From Austropuccinia psidii (lineage: Eukaryota > Basidiomycota > Pucciniomycetes > Pucciniales > Sphaerophragmiaceae): a stretch of 64,000 nt of DNA. This document shows positions 48,901-60,500 of this stretch, in pieces (the first letter of the stretch is position 1; every line of letters begins with the position of its first letter). Location: positions 52,619,569-52,683,568 of the forward strand of contig JALGQZ010000007.1 in the NCBI GenBank assembly GCA_023105745.1, read 5' to 3'. The notes under the pieces were generated by a model that was given only the letters and a program-made list of their open reading frames with translations, was not told the DNA's origin and ran no database searches. The position numbers and the translations under genes are program-made.

Positions 48901-49909
48901 GTATTTTTACTATACCTATCCCAACCGCAGAGAGCTTACTGTTTGCATCTCCTGTTGCCACGTGTATGCTGGTAGCTTTTGGAGTATTAACAAAAGCTTT
49001 TAAGGAGTTGAACATGTGGTGGGTTGCCCCACAGTCTAGTATACGCTGATCCTCTCTTGGTTGGAGGAGTGCTGGCGTTGTCATGAGAGCTTGGGCAATC
49101 GTAAGATGGGCAGTGGCATCGAAATGTCGACGTTTCTTTTCTCTTCTGGGAGGTCTTAAGTGTGGATTCTCTGACCAGCAGTCTTTTTTTTTGTGTGTGG
49201 TGCACTTAGAGTTGTGTTTTCCTTTTACGCAGTAGTAGACTATTTTGTGTGGCTCTTCTCCATTGGTCAATAAAGCCGTTGGTGAATGATTTTTAGACAC
49301 TTCCATGTTGTTCAAGTGTGCCAGGTCTTGAAGTTGTGTTAATATTTTCTCGGGTTTTTCAATAATGTCTTTGTTCAAAGTAAGATTCTCAACAAATTGA
49401 TGTAAATTTGTGTCTCCTCCTAACTTTCCTAACAAGGAGTATGAGAGAGGTTCTGCTGGCACTATGATGCTAACTGCGTCAAGTTCCATCATCAACTTTC
49501 TGCATGTATCAATGTAATTTTGTAGATTACCATCATAGAAACTCCTCTGACAATCCATCCATACTCGGCCTCTATTTACTGCTCTCTTTGAGGCATATTG
49601 GTCCTCAATTTTTGCCCATAGTAAGTTTGCCTTTTCCATGGTTGTAGCATTGACCACTTCTCGAAAAACTCGTTCTGTGAGTCGGGTTGTTATTAAGTTA
49701 ATTGCTTCATAGCTTGCCTTTGACCATTTGTTTACTGCATGTGTTGATACGTCTTCAGGGGGAGATTTTTCGCACACATCAATGAGGTCTTTGAATCTGA
49801 GGTGAATTTTTATACGCATGTGCCAATGGCCAAAGTTGGTTCCATCAAGTAATGGAATGTTGCTAATGTCTTTTATGTCAGTCAATCTTTCGGCCATTAT
49901 TCCTTGCAA
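45898..49909 (-). pseudogene. E3 gag-pol polyprotein gene, one frameshift and one stop
   Basis: Gag starts near 49,909 (a second Met, MAERLTDIKD, lies four codons on), with PLLDGTNFGHWHMRIKIHL and RGRVWMDCQRSFYDGNLQNY. A knuckle-like YYCVKGKHNSKC and the protease motif ILDCGATHHMF follow. A length change in the A run at about 48,751-48,759 shifts the frame. Integrase then shows WHDRLGHPGDSV, CLVCETNK, HMDVVGP, KLVSDRGGEF and PQHNTFAER. Reverse transcriptase has CTTWVFKIKR, FHQIDIKSAFLN and IHVDDIGIF, all catalytic Asp present. One TAA follows EIQK at about 46,866. RNase H has SNADWGNC, STAEAEYKAVCD, KDNQSCIK and ADFLTKSVNK. The total length is typical of copia (about 1,340 codons). Confidence 0.92.
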
Positions 49910-49933
49910 ACCACCTTGAGTTTTTGGAGCTTG

Positions 49934-49945
49934 AGACTGTAAATC
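49934..49945 (-). promoter_or_regulatory. E3 primer-binding site (tRNA-Tyr anticodon arm complement)
   Basis: GATTTACAGTCT follows the LTR end TTTAACA in element sense, 25 bases before the first gag ATG. Confidence 0.72.
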
Positions 49946-50517
49946 TGTTAAACTTTGAGAACTTTAAAGTTGGAATGCATTAACAAGGAGGTTTAGGTTT
50001 TACAGAGGTAAGAGCAGTAAGTACCCTTAAAGGCGGGATGCGGTAACGCAACAATAATCTAAATACAACAATATGATGCCGCAGCAATGGTCTTTGATTT
50101 CTTAAATAAATGTAATAAAGAGAAAAACACAATGTATCTAGCTACAGAGATGAGCAATAGATGAAAAATAGTTAAGAGAAAATGTTCTATTGGCCCAAGG
50201 ACTTCTTTCCTTCTTGTCGTGGAGAAGAGTTGCCTTCTTATAGGCTATCATCTTTGTCCTTGAGCAGTGATTTTAAGAACCGGGATGTTCCTGCTGGGCA
50301 GTGCCCGCGTAAATACTAATCCTACGGGATGTTACTGCTGAACGGTGTCCGCGTAAATACTATTCCCGGTTTTTATAGAAAAGTTACTGCTGGACGGTGT
50401 CCGCGTAGATGCTTATCCGAGCAAGCAAGACTCAGTTAGTCTTTGGTAGTTCTTTATGCTTTTGCACTGGGTATGGAGCCGTGCTTACCTAAACCCTTTT
50501 GGGTAAATATTTCCACA
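49946..50517 (-). mobile_element. 5' LTR of E3 (572 bp)
   Basis: It is bounded by the PBS and by the CACTG target copy. It carries the extra 17 bases (between two CAACAAT words near 50,050-50,075) that the 3' copy lacks. Confidence 0.9.
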
Positions 50518-51780
50518 CACTGCCCTGCATCCAAAGACACAAAGCTTCTTAATTCGGGGTGAAGCTTTCCTCCAGAGGCTATAGGGGCTGAGATTCTTTC
50601 TTGAAGGTGTAGGAACAAGATTGCACAAGGTGGTTGAAATGTTGATGGCTTCCGCCCAATAAGTGTTGGGAAGATTTGAATTACTGAGAATGCATCGGGC
50701 TTTCTCCAGTATAGTTTGGTTAGCTCTTTCTGCAAAGCCGTTATGCTGAGGAGTGTTTGCTGGGGAAAACACATGGATAAATCCATGAGTTTCAGAGAGT
50801 TTTTTGAATTTTTTGTTCAAGAATTCTCTGCCACAATCTGATATCAATTTCGTGAGAAGTCGATCATGAAGTGTTTCCATTTCCTTTATGACAATTACAA
50901 ACTGATTGAAAGCATCAGATTTATGTTTCAGCAATCGTACAATTTTAAAGGAAGTGGCTTGATCTACTATTGTAAGAAAGTAGCAGAATCCGGAGACAGA
51001 AGACGGAGTAATAGGTCCGACAAGATCAATGTGAACACAGTCCAGAAGATGACTTACGTGTTCAAATTGATTGCTGAAGGGAACCATGTGCATTTTATTA
51101 ATGTCACAGGTTGGACAATCGGATGCAACTTCAGGGAGACCCATGCTCTTGATGACCTGATTTCCTGGATGTCCTAACCTTTGATGCCAAATGTTTTTTG
51201 TGGCTTGGGTTGACAGTGCTTTTGGAATGGAGAATTCAACTCGCATTATATTATTGATTATTTTTCCTTCAATTAGAGTTTGGTGATTCAATTCTAGCTT
51301 GAAGTTCCCATTATCTTGAGTGATGATGAGTTTTTCCTTACAGATTGCAAGTAAACTAATGAGATTACAGTTTAGTTTTGGAACAAACAGGCAATCATTT
51401 AAGGTGAATATTTTATTGTTACAAAGGAGAACAACTGTTCCGATACCTTCAGATAGAAGAGAGCTGGTAGAGTCTCTGGTGCACACCTCTAAGTGTGGAG
51501 TTTGTTCAAGCGTAGATAAGCATGATTTTGAGTTGAACATGTGATGCATAGCACCACAATAAACTATGAATTCCATGCTGTTAAGGAGATATGCTCTACG
51601 AGTGATTAGTGCTTGAGCAGTTGAAATGTGTGCAGAGGCATTCTGATTGTAACCAGCCTTTCTTTTGTTGTTTTGACGATTCAGAGGTCTTAGTTCTGGG
51701 TGCTTGGCAAAGCATTCTTCCTTTGAGTGGGAAGTACAATTTGGATTATGCTTCACATTTGAACAATAATAAGTGATCTT
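50518..51780 (-). pseudogene. E2 pol, first part (zinc knuckle, protease, integrase)
   Basis: A long frame starts in the knuckle region (KHNPNCTSHSKEECFAKHPEL). The protease motif reads VYCGAMHHMF, with Tyr where the catalytic Asp of the related DCGA motif stands. Integrase follows with WHQRLGHPGNQV and CPTCDINK (zinc finger), then CVHIDLVGP, KLISDCGREF and PQHNGFAER for the two Asp and the Glu. The frame stops at FGCRAV where E3 enters. The first Met of the open frame (51,756) is internal, not a true start. Confidence 0.88.
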
Positions 51781-52420
51781 GTAAGGTCCAGATGATTCAG
51801 CTATTAAGGCTGTGACAGAGGAAGTGGAGGTGGTACTTGTGTTTTTGAATTGTTATGGAAGTCTTGAAGTTTTGATATGACAAGTTTGGGTTTTTTGACG
51901 AGATCTTCATTAAGACTGAGGACTTCTACATATTGATGGATTTTTGGATCTCCTGAAATTTTCCAAGAAGCATAAATGTATGCAGTTTGGCAGGAACATG
52001 AATGTTGACTGTTTTGAGAGCCATCATAAACTTTTGGCTGTTATCAATGTACTCTTGAAGATTTCCGTTGTAAGTTGATTTCAGCCACTGCATCCATACT
52101 CTTCCTCTATTTATTGCCTTTTTTGATGCATATTTCTCTTCAAGTTTTGTCCAAAGAAGATGTGAGTTTTTTGAATAGTGTTTGACTACCTCAATGAAAA
52201 CTCTATGGCTAACTCAAGAGGATATGAGACTGATGGCATCAAAACTGGCTTTGTTCCAGTTATTTTTTGCTGTTGCAGTTGTGTCAAAAGGTAAGTCCTT
52301 TTTGCATACCTCTAATGATTCTCTTGACCAAAGAAGAATAGTGATACAAGCATTCCATTCCCCATAATTGGTGCTGTCTAGTATTGGAATGGAAGCTGCT
52401 TCAATGTTAAATTTGGTCAT
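51781..52420 (-). pseudogene. E2 gag
   Basis: Gag starts at ATG 52,420, 60 bases inside the LTR end, with PILDSTNYGEWNACITILL, the copia gag N-terminus (UBN2 type). A stop after ISLISS and later frameshifts break it. The motif KKAINRGRVWMQWLKSTYNG can still be read further down. It would form the particle shell. Confidence 0.8.
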
Positions 52421-52468
52421 GATAGTTTAGAATTAAAGTCCACCGTTGTTTTGTTAATTAGAGCCTTG

Positions 52469-52480
52469 AGACTGTAAATC
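52469..52480 (-). promoter_or_regulatory. E2 primer-binding site (tRNA-Tyr anticodon arm complement)
   Basis: In element sense GATTTACAGTCT directly follows the LTR end CATAACA. It is the same 12 bases as in E1, E3 and E4. Confidence 0.72.
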
Positions 52481-55002
52481 TGTTATGATGCAAAACTAAA
52501 CAATAGTATTTCATTAATAATTATAACACAAACAATAGTGGTTTTAAGAATGAAGAAATACCTAAATGGTGGGCTATAATTAACTATCAAATAAAGTACC
52601 ACACAGCAACAACAAGATGGAACAATAGCCAACTAATAATGGATGAGTAAGATTAGTAAACAAAACAGTTATGATTTTAGATTTTAACAAGACTAGACAA
52701 TACCTGAATCAGAACAAGATCGATTCAATTAATGATAAAATAAAAGAAAAAGAAAGTAGTTGAAAGAGAAATAAAAGTAAGGAAAGTGTGAGCCTTGAGG
52801 TATATTTTACATACCCAAATAGGCCACAATTATCTTAAAAAGAAATTTTGAATTATACATAACTCATAAATCATGCATATATTCAAAATTCATCATTTTT
52901 TATTGCAGAAAAGATGGATAACTTTTTATTGAGTAAGTAAATACATGGATTTAAGGCCAGATTTGGATTCTACACAAAAATTCACCTAGGGTAGCTCCAT
53001 AGAGTGAATAAGCTAAAATTAACTCTTTGAGGTGGTAATATGGAAAATACTTCAACACCACATCATTAATACCACATAAAAGATCTGTGAAAATTTTTGT
53101 TTTTCTTGATTTTACACCAAAATAATGGGAAAGTGAGAAATCCCATGTTACATATACACTAAGAATAGTGTTATACATGTTTTGAGCAATTAATATTATG
53201 GTATTCTTACATTCACTTTTGGTACACCCATAGTGGATATCTCACTAAGCTTAAATTTCTATTTTTGACATGAAAAATAAGCAAGGGGGACAAAAGACAT
53301 CAAAGAGAGCCAGGGTACCCAACTTCTGAGGCCCCAGAGGCCTGGATAGCTCCAAAGCTTGGTTCCATGGCTGATCTTGACCCAATTGGTAAACTAAACC
53401 TCTTTGGGAACTTGGTTACCAAGCTACAACAACTGTAAAACAGCAGAAAATAGCAAATAACCTGCTATTTTGACGTGCCAAGGAGGTAAAGAGCTACTTA
53501 CACTCCTGTAACCGTGTCAATTACTAATGACTTTCCATTGATAAACCCCAAAAGAGTAATTAAAACCCTTTTTGGACTTGTATCCATTGATTTACCTCAT
53601 AGCAACCAGTCAAACACTGATATTTGCAATTCTACGTAGAAATGAGGTAAAAACTTCAAAAATTCATTCAAAGTACAATTCTTAATGAATCTTTCTGAAA
53701 CTTTCAGTACCAACTGAGAACTGTATTATCTATGGTACAACCAAACAAAATTTAAGTTTTACTAGTAAAATTAAAAGTTTTACTAGTAAAATTAAAAGTT
53801 TTACTTACAGTCCATTTTTGGTTATTTTACATGAAACACTGAATCTTCAAAAATTCACAGTAAATACAACCTGTGATGAAATTGTCAATAACATTGATAT
53901 CTTTGGGAAATCAATGATTACTTTGGAATAAAAGAAGATTTACAAATGTTACTCCTTTTATTCTTAACCATATTGGGGTTGGTAGTCACGTAAAAGCATC
54001 AATTAAGCAATTATGACAATTTTACATGACAACAGATGATGTAAGTACTAATCCAAAAGGGTTGAATGCTTTCTCACTCACTGGTTTTTCAGTTTGCTTC
54101 ATGGCACGCCTCTGTGAGCTGTTTTTGACTTAAAAGAGACCTTCTCTTGCTGTTTTTTCCGCATCATCATCATCTTATTATCATTTTATATCATTATTAC
54201 CAACAAGTAAGTATTAGTTAAAACTCTTCTTAAGTGTTTTAAATCTTTCAGAATCAATCAGAAAGACGTGAAACATAGAATCCAACTATATATTTTTGTA
54301 ATCCTGCTATAAATCATTTTGATCTCTCAAATCCACAATTCTACGTCAAATTTCTCTACTTTTATCTATCAATAAGTTCTTTGGAGTATTAGTGAGTCAT
54401 TTATCTTTAATTCTTAAAGTTTTTCTCTAGTAATAGTTTTCTTCAAGGATTAGCTTTATATTTATTCTTGCAAAAGATAATTATATATTAAAATAATTTT
54501 ATTATTTTAATAAAAGAAGTTTTTATTATTAAATTCTTCTTGTAATTGATTCTTGTAGACAATTACTTGCTCACTATTAAAATCACTAGTAGTTCTTAAC
54601 ACGTGAAAGAAATAATTCTTTAATTATTTAATTGTGGTTATAATAATATTTTATTATTATATTTCATAAGAACAGACATAGTACTGTTGATAAATAGTAA
54701 TATTATCAACAGTTTTATAGTCACATCTTACAGAAAGGAAAAAATAAATGATATAAAAGTGAATCAAAAGATTTTAATATATGGGAAAGGAAAGTTTTGA
54801 GAAAAAAGAATTGAAGTCTGGTTGATAATGTTGGGGTAAGGTGCTCGTCTTATATATTTGAGAAGTAGAGGTTTTGTTTATGTGCAGTGATCTGCATGGT
54901 CAGTTGAGTTTGGGTAATAAAGTTGAGTGTGGCGATGCGGAGTATTACGAATAGGAGTGGCATTCAGACAATCAGGTACAGTCTTGATCGAGATTTTCAA
55001 CA
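52481..55002 (-). mobile_element. 5' LTR of E2, split by a solo LTR-C
   Basis: The parts 52,481-52,786 and 54,738-55,002 together match the 42,800-43,352 LTR. It starts TGTTATGATGC on the plus strand and ends TTTTCAACA. Confidence 0.9.
52787..54732 (+). mobile_element. Solo LTR-C (1,946 bp) in the E2 5' LTR
   Basis: It begins TGTGAGCCTTGAGG and ends CATCTTACA in the plus (element) sense, flanked by perfect GAAAG at 52782-52786 and 54733-54737. The intact E2 LTR near 43,117-43,131 shows the empty target AAGTAAGGAAAGGAA. Confidence 0.93.
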
Positions 55003-55007
55003 TAAAC

Positions 55008-55760
55008 ACCCCCCTCAAACCAAAGCTTCAATTAAACAAGGCCACCAAGGAGGAGGAAGCTGAGTTCGCTAATCTTAACATCAATTATTGAAGCGCTATA
55101 GCTGCTCTTAACTACATAAGTACCAACACCAGAACTGACATCACATTTGCAGTAAGTCACTTATCTCATTTTTTAGAGAAACCTGGGATGACACATTGGA
55201 CTGCATGCTTACAGGTACTAAGGTACCTATAACACACAAAAGATTTATTGCTGCACTACTCCAGGGAAGGTAACAAGGGAATAAAAGCATACACAGATGC
55301 TGACTGGGCTGACTGGGGTAACTCGGTAGTTGACAGGAGATCGACATCTGGCTACATTGTGACAGTTAATGGACACCTGGTGTCTTGGAGAACTAAAAAA
55401 CAGCCCACCGTATCACACTCAACTACGGAAGCGGAGTACAAGGCTCTGTCCGACATGACTAAGGAAGTGGAATGGCTGATTCAGCTTCTGAAGGAAATTG
55501 ACTTGAACAGAGAAAACTCAACTCCACAATTGTTCAATGACAATAAAGGAGCCATTGATTTGGCATTATCTAACACAAATTACAACGGATTCAAGACCAA
55601 ACACATGGACATTAAATATGACTATATCCGTGATCTAATCAGGAATTCAGTCATCAACTTAAAATACATCTCAACTAATTCTATGGCAGCTGATTTCCTA
55701 ACTAAGTCAATTGGAAAAATGATCCTATTACGTTCTTGGTGTTTCCTGAATCTTTGCTAA
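55008..55760 (+). pseudogene. E1 pol, last part (RT end and RNase H)
   Basis: Reading resumes in register after the E2 target copy, with TPLKPKLQLNKATKEEEAEF. The copia marker SAIAALNYIST and the RNase H core AYTDADWADWGNSVVDRRSTSGY, STTEAEYKALSD and NDNKGAIDLAL follow. It ends with ADFLTKSIGK near 55,715, the usual C-terminal phrase. Stops at INY* and YL* damage it. The 3' untranslated part carries a purine tract AAAGGGGGC at 55,788-55,797. Confidence 0.86.
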
Positions 55761-56910
55761 AATCTGCTTAACTCCAAAGTCATTTGCAAAGGGGGCTGTT
55801 GGAATCTGTGATAAAAACCACTATAAGCTAGCAGTTCTCCACTCAGACACTATCAATGAGTGTGCCTAAAAACGTGTCAGGTGACTGACCATAGATATCT
55901 CTATCCAACAGTTTATGTCAAAGCTGAAGGAATTCGGCCAGCTTCTAGCTCTATAAATAACTCCTATTCCTGATATCCTCCGGAGGGGATCATTAAAAAA
56001 CCTTTGTATCTTTTCTCTTTACTAAAATTACTTTCAGTCTTAAATTATCTCTCCTACTTTGGGTTGTGTGTTGTGGCGTGGTAAGAACTCTTAAACATGT
56101 CTTACTATTACCAGCAACATTCTTATTCTTTACCTTGTTTTATTACTAGTGCTATGTCAAGGGATTACCTTGTTATTTATGATGAATTTAACGTATAAAA
56201 TAAAAGACAATACAACTGTGTAAATAAGTAATGAGACTGAGAACAGCAGGGTAATCCCTTGGCATAGTGCTAGTAAAGAGATACATGATTAACCAGAAGG
56301 TTGACAACTATAGTAAGGCGTGGTTGAGAGATCTTACCACAATACACACACACAACACGTAGCAGGAAAAATAGGAAAAATATGAGAAATAAAAGAATAA
56401 GGAAGAGAGAAAAAATATGGGTTCAGATGTGAGAATAGTAAGTAGTACAAGATTTTATAGCACACAAGGAATGAGTTAAATCAGCTTTGTCCTAAGCCTG
56501 TTGGACAGAGATGACCATGCTCTGTCATCTGATGTGTGATTAGTGTTCGATACGAACTGCTAGCCCGTAGTAGTTCTTGAAAGTTTAAGCAAACTAAGAG
56601 TATAGTATTAACATCACAATACAACCTGAAATGAGACATAGTAAACCAAGAATGGTTAAGTACCTAAGAGTGAACAAAAGCACTAATATGTTTAACAAGT
56701 CTATCACCACACAAGACACAACTCCTAACACAATAGATAAGGTGAATGGGTTAGTAGAGTGCTCATAACATGAGAAATAATGACAAACCAACCTAACGCT
56801 ATACAACACACTAATATAAAATTGTAAATAACTCAAATGTTTATCTATTAATAAATCAGTCGTAAAACACACACTAATTTCTTGAGTGAGTGTTTTTCAT
56901 ACAATAATCT

Positions 56911-57470
56911 TGTTAAAAATCAGACCAACTGACACTCCAATGGCCCAAAAATGTCCGAGCAATTAACCACTAAAACCGGATATGCGCCACAATTATCGTC
57001 GTCATTTGTCAACCGCCACATTGATTGACAAATATCCTAACCGCCACAATTACAGTCAATGCTCATCATTACTGATGATCATCACTACTTAAACCTCGCC
57101 TCTCAACTCTTAACAAGAACCATTATTGACCTTTCTACCTTTCCTACTTTCTTGACTCTCAAACTCTTTCCTTTCTTTCCTCTTCTTTTACTTATTCGCT
57201 CACTCTCCTTTACATTCATATTCACAATCTCTTGTTCTCAGTTGTTCAGGTATAGTAAAAACCAAACATGTTATCACTCCTTAACTACAAACTATTAACT
57301 AACTAATCTTGTTGTTCTAGCTGTTTGTTGTTCTAAGTTGTTGCATCGTTGTCCATTATTTATCATTGTTGTTCACTTGTTATCCACCTTTAGGTATTGT
57401 CACCATTATCCTTGTGATTCTAGCTACGTGAAAGACTAATGAAATGCACCTTTAGTTCTGCATTCTAACA
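56911..57470 (+). mobile_element. 5' LTR of E4 (560 bp)
   Basis: It begins TGTTAAAAATCAGACC and ends CATTCTAACA. The pyrimidine-rich stretch CTTTCCTTTCTTTCCTCTTC at 57,165-57,190 may mark the start of transcription. A 79-codon frame occurs in both LTR copies and is not a gene. Confidence 0.93.
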
Positions 57471-57484
57471 GATTTACAGTCTTG
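57471..57484 (+). promoter_or_regulatory. E4 primer-binding site (tRNA-Tyr anticodon arm complement)
   Basis: GATTTACAGTCTTG follows the LTR directly and is identical to the E1 site, although the LTRs of E1 and E4 are different. Confidence 0.75.
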
Positions 57485-57530
57485 TCGCTACGCTCAAAAG
57501 AAACAGAACAGGTGGATTTCAAAATTTACC

Positions 57531-60500
57531 ATGGCAGAAAAATATAACGAAAAGGATAACACTTCTATACCAATCCTAGATGGTACCAACTACAGTGAAT
57601 GGTACCTCAGGATGTGTTTCCTTCTTTGATCAAAAGACCTTTTAGAGGTCTGTGAAAAAGCCATTGGACAAGATGCAACTCCTTCCGCAGTCAATCGGTG
57701 GACCAAATCAAGTTTTGAAGCAATCACTACAATTACCTCTCGAATTAATCGACCTGTATTCTTGGAAGTCATCAACTCTGAAACTTCTGAAAAAGCTAAT
57801 CTTTTATGGTCCAAGATCAACGAACAATATGCCTCAAAAAGGGCTATGAACAAAGGTCGAGTTTGGATGAACTGGCAAAAAGCTAACTATTCTGGAAATC
57901 TCCATCAGTATGTTGAAGAAACTCGAAAATTTCTCCTTGAACTCGAATCTGTCAGTGTCAAGGTGCCATCTGAAATACTGTCGTATATCATCCTGGGGAA
58001 ACTGGCAGGAGATCCAAAACTCACTCAAATCGTTGAACTACTCACTCTCAACAAAGATATTATCGAGAAACCTGACCAGATCCTCTCACGTCTACAAGAA
58101 TATGCCAATCATTGCCAAACCAAAGATGCTCAACCAAATTCATCAGCACCGGCATCAGCACTAGAATCATCAACAAGCAACAAACCTTATTGAATAATCT
58201 ACTTTTGCTCGAATGGGAAGCACAACCCAAAGTGTTTAACCCACAGAAAGGAGGAATGCTTTGCCGAAAACCCACACCTGAGACCACAAAGACGAGATAA
58301 TAAGAGGAAAGCGCCTAATCCCAAGCCAGCAGCCCATATTTCGACTGCTCAAGCTCTCTACACCAATGCGAATCACCGATTATCCCCTGGACAATTGGTA
58401 GTAGACTGTGGAGCAACTTACCACATGTTCTACTCAGAAGATGCATTTGTTTCCTTATCCAAGGATACTACGTTCACAGTCACCACAGGAGATTCATCCA
58501 GCAATCTGATGGCTGAAGGCACGGGAACAGTCAACCTCCTCAGCAATAACCAAGTTCTGACACTTCCGAATACTCTTTTCGTACCTCAACTAAATTGCAA
58601 CCTTGTCAGCTTGTTAAAAATCTTCGATAAAGAGCTAACCATTAATCGCGACGGGGACTCATTCACGCTCACCGAACAAGGCAAAGAAATTCTGCAAGGA
58701 AGAACGGAAAATAACCTCATGAAAGTCGATTATCAACTTCCAACTGCCTATAGGACAATTACCAGAGAAAACCCATGGCATGAAAGACTTGGACATGTAG
58801 GTAGCTCTGTTATTAAATCAATGGGTCTACCACCATCGGAAGAGGCATGCAAAATCTGCGACCTCAACAAGATCCATCGCCTCCCTTTTAAAAGCCATTT
58901 CGAACCTGTTAATCTCCCTCTAGACTGTATTCACATAGATTTGGTAGGACCTGTCTCTCCTCCATCAATCTCTGGGTTTTGTTACTTCTTAACTGTTGTA
59001 GATCAAGCCACCTCTTACAAAGTCGTCCAACTCCTGAAGAACAAATCGGATGCCTTCAAACAGTTCACTGTAGCCAAAAAGAAGATGGAGACTCAACAGG
59101 ATAGATCACTGAAGAGGCTGATATCCGACTGAGGCGGAGAATTTTTGAACTCGCATTTCAAGCAGCTCTCAGACGAGTGTGGATTCACTCACGTCTTTTC
59201 TCCAGCATACACCCCTGAACACAATGGCTTTGCCGAAAGGGCTAATCGTACGATTCTTGAGAAGGCCAGGTGTATGCTCAATGCTTCAAAACTTCCAAAA
59301 TCCTACTGGGCCGAAGCCGTCAGTACTGCGACACTTGTGTCCAACTACATCCCTACTCCCTCTAGACACAATCACTCTCCCCATGCGATGTGGACAAAGC
59401 TGTCTCCAAGAATTAAAAAACTCCGGGTTTTTGGCTGCCAAGCCTTTGTCATGACCCCCAAAGAACATCGACAATGGAAGCTTGGTCCTACGGGAGAAGA
59501 AGGGATCCTTCTTGGATACAAAAATGATTCAGCTTATCGTATCCTTTGCCTCTCGGACAGGAAGGTTGTTATATCGAAACACGTCAAATTCAATGAGTCA
59601 ATCTTTCCTGAGTTGAAGCAGCAATAATGAGATATTGCTCCTCTGGATATCTCCTGGGATGCAGTTGAAGGGCAGGAGGTGGTAGATGAACCCCACTCTC
59701 CGTCTGAGTGTCCTCTGGAACCGGTAGATGAAGTCCGGATGACTGGTTCTCAAGACACTACGCCCACATCCAATCCGGATCAAGTAGATGAAGTCCTTCC
59801 GGTGGATGAAACTGACTCCTCGCCTCTTCGCACTGTTCAATCTAAACCTCCTGGTCGAATCAAAGTCATTGGCCCACGCCATCCGACTCTTATCTGCAGC
59901 AATATCAATCAGCAGAACATACTTTCCTACCCCAGGCGAGCTGGAGCCCTCTTGACGTCTGCAGATGAGACACCTCGCACTTTCAAGCAGGCGTTAAACT
60001 GTGACGCCAAGGAAGTCTGGACTGCAGCCATCAACAAGGAGCTTCTGTCAATGGAAAAGCTCAAAGTCTGGGATGTCGTCAGTCTTGATCCATCTTACAA
60101 GCTTGTTGGTACCACCTGGGTCTTCAAGACGAAGAAAAATCATCTGAATGAAATCATTGAGCACAAGGCCTGTCTCTGCGCTCAGGGATTCACTCATACC
60201 GCAGGAATTGACTGCGACAAGACGTATTCTCCAACTGGAAGGCTAAATTCCCTGAGAACGCTGATTGCCTTCTCAGCCTCCAATGGCCTTCTGTTTCATC
60301 AAATTGAAATCAAGAGCGCTTTTCTAAATGCTCCTCTCTCGGAGACAGTCTACCTCAGCCTTCCTCAAGGCCTCAATGAGGACAGACGAAAGTTCTGCCT
60401 TTGTCTTAATAAGGCTATTTCCGGACTAAAGCAGGCTCCCTTGGCATGGTATGAAAGGCTGAAGCGCTGGCTGACCACTGTTGGATTCAAGGCTTGTACT

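Larger units (their letters stand above)
45407..50517 (-). mobile_element. Copia-type element E3 (5.1 kb), nearly intact, inserted in E2 pol
   Basis: Plus-strand ends are TGTTAAAC (45,407) and TTTCCACA (50,517), with perfect CACTG target copies at 45402-45406 and 50518-50522. It has two LTRs (555 and 572 bp), a PBS, one gag-pol gene with a single frameshift and a single stop, and a purine-rich tract next to the left LTR. It is the best-preserved coding element besides E4. Confidence 0.93.
42800..55002 (-). mobile_element. Copia-type element E2, full span, inserted in E1 pol
   Basis: Plus-strand ends are TGTGATGATGC (42,800) and GATTTTCAACA (55,002), with perfect TAAAC target copies at 42795-42799 and 55003-55007. 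In element sense it holds LTR, PBS, gag, protease, integrase, then E3, then reverse transcriptase, RNase H, purine tract and LTR. The LTRs differ at roughly 4% of sites plus one 18-base gap. Confidence 0.9.

Noticed and set aside
50454..50786. Frame joining integrase-like sequence to a QKGLGKHGSIPSAKA tail
   Set aside because: It is an accidental fusion of E2 integrase in a shifted frame with the LTR of E3; the same tail ends the E3 polyprotein at 45,898.
57059..57298. 79-codon hydrophobic frame, repeated at 61,674-61,913
   Set aside because: The two copies lie at the same place in the two LTRs of E4, so this is LTR sequence with a pyrimidine-rich strand, not a duplicated membrane-protein gene.
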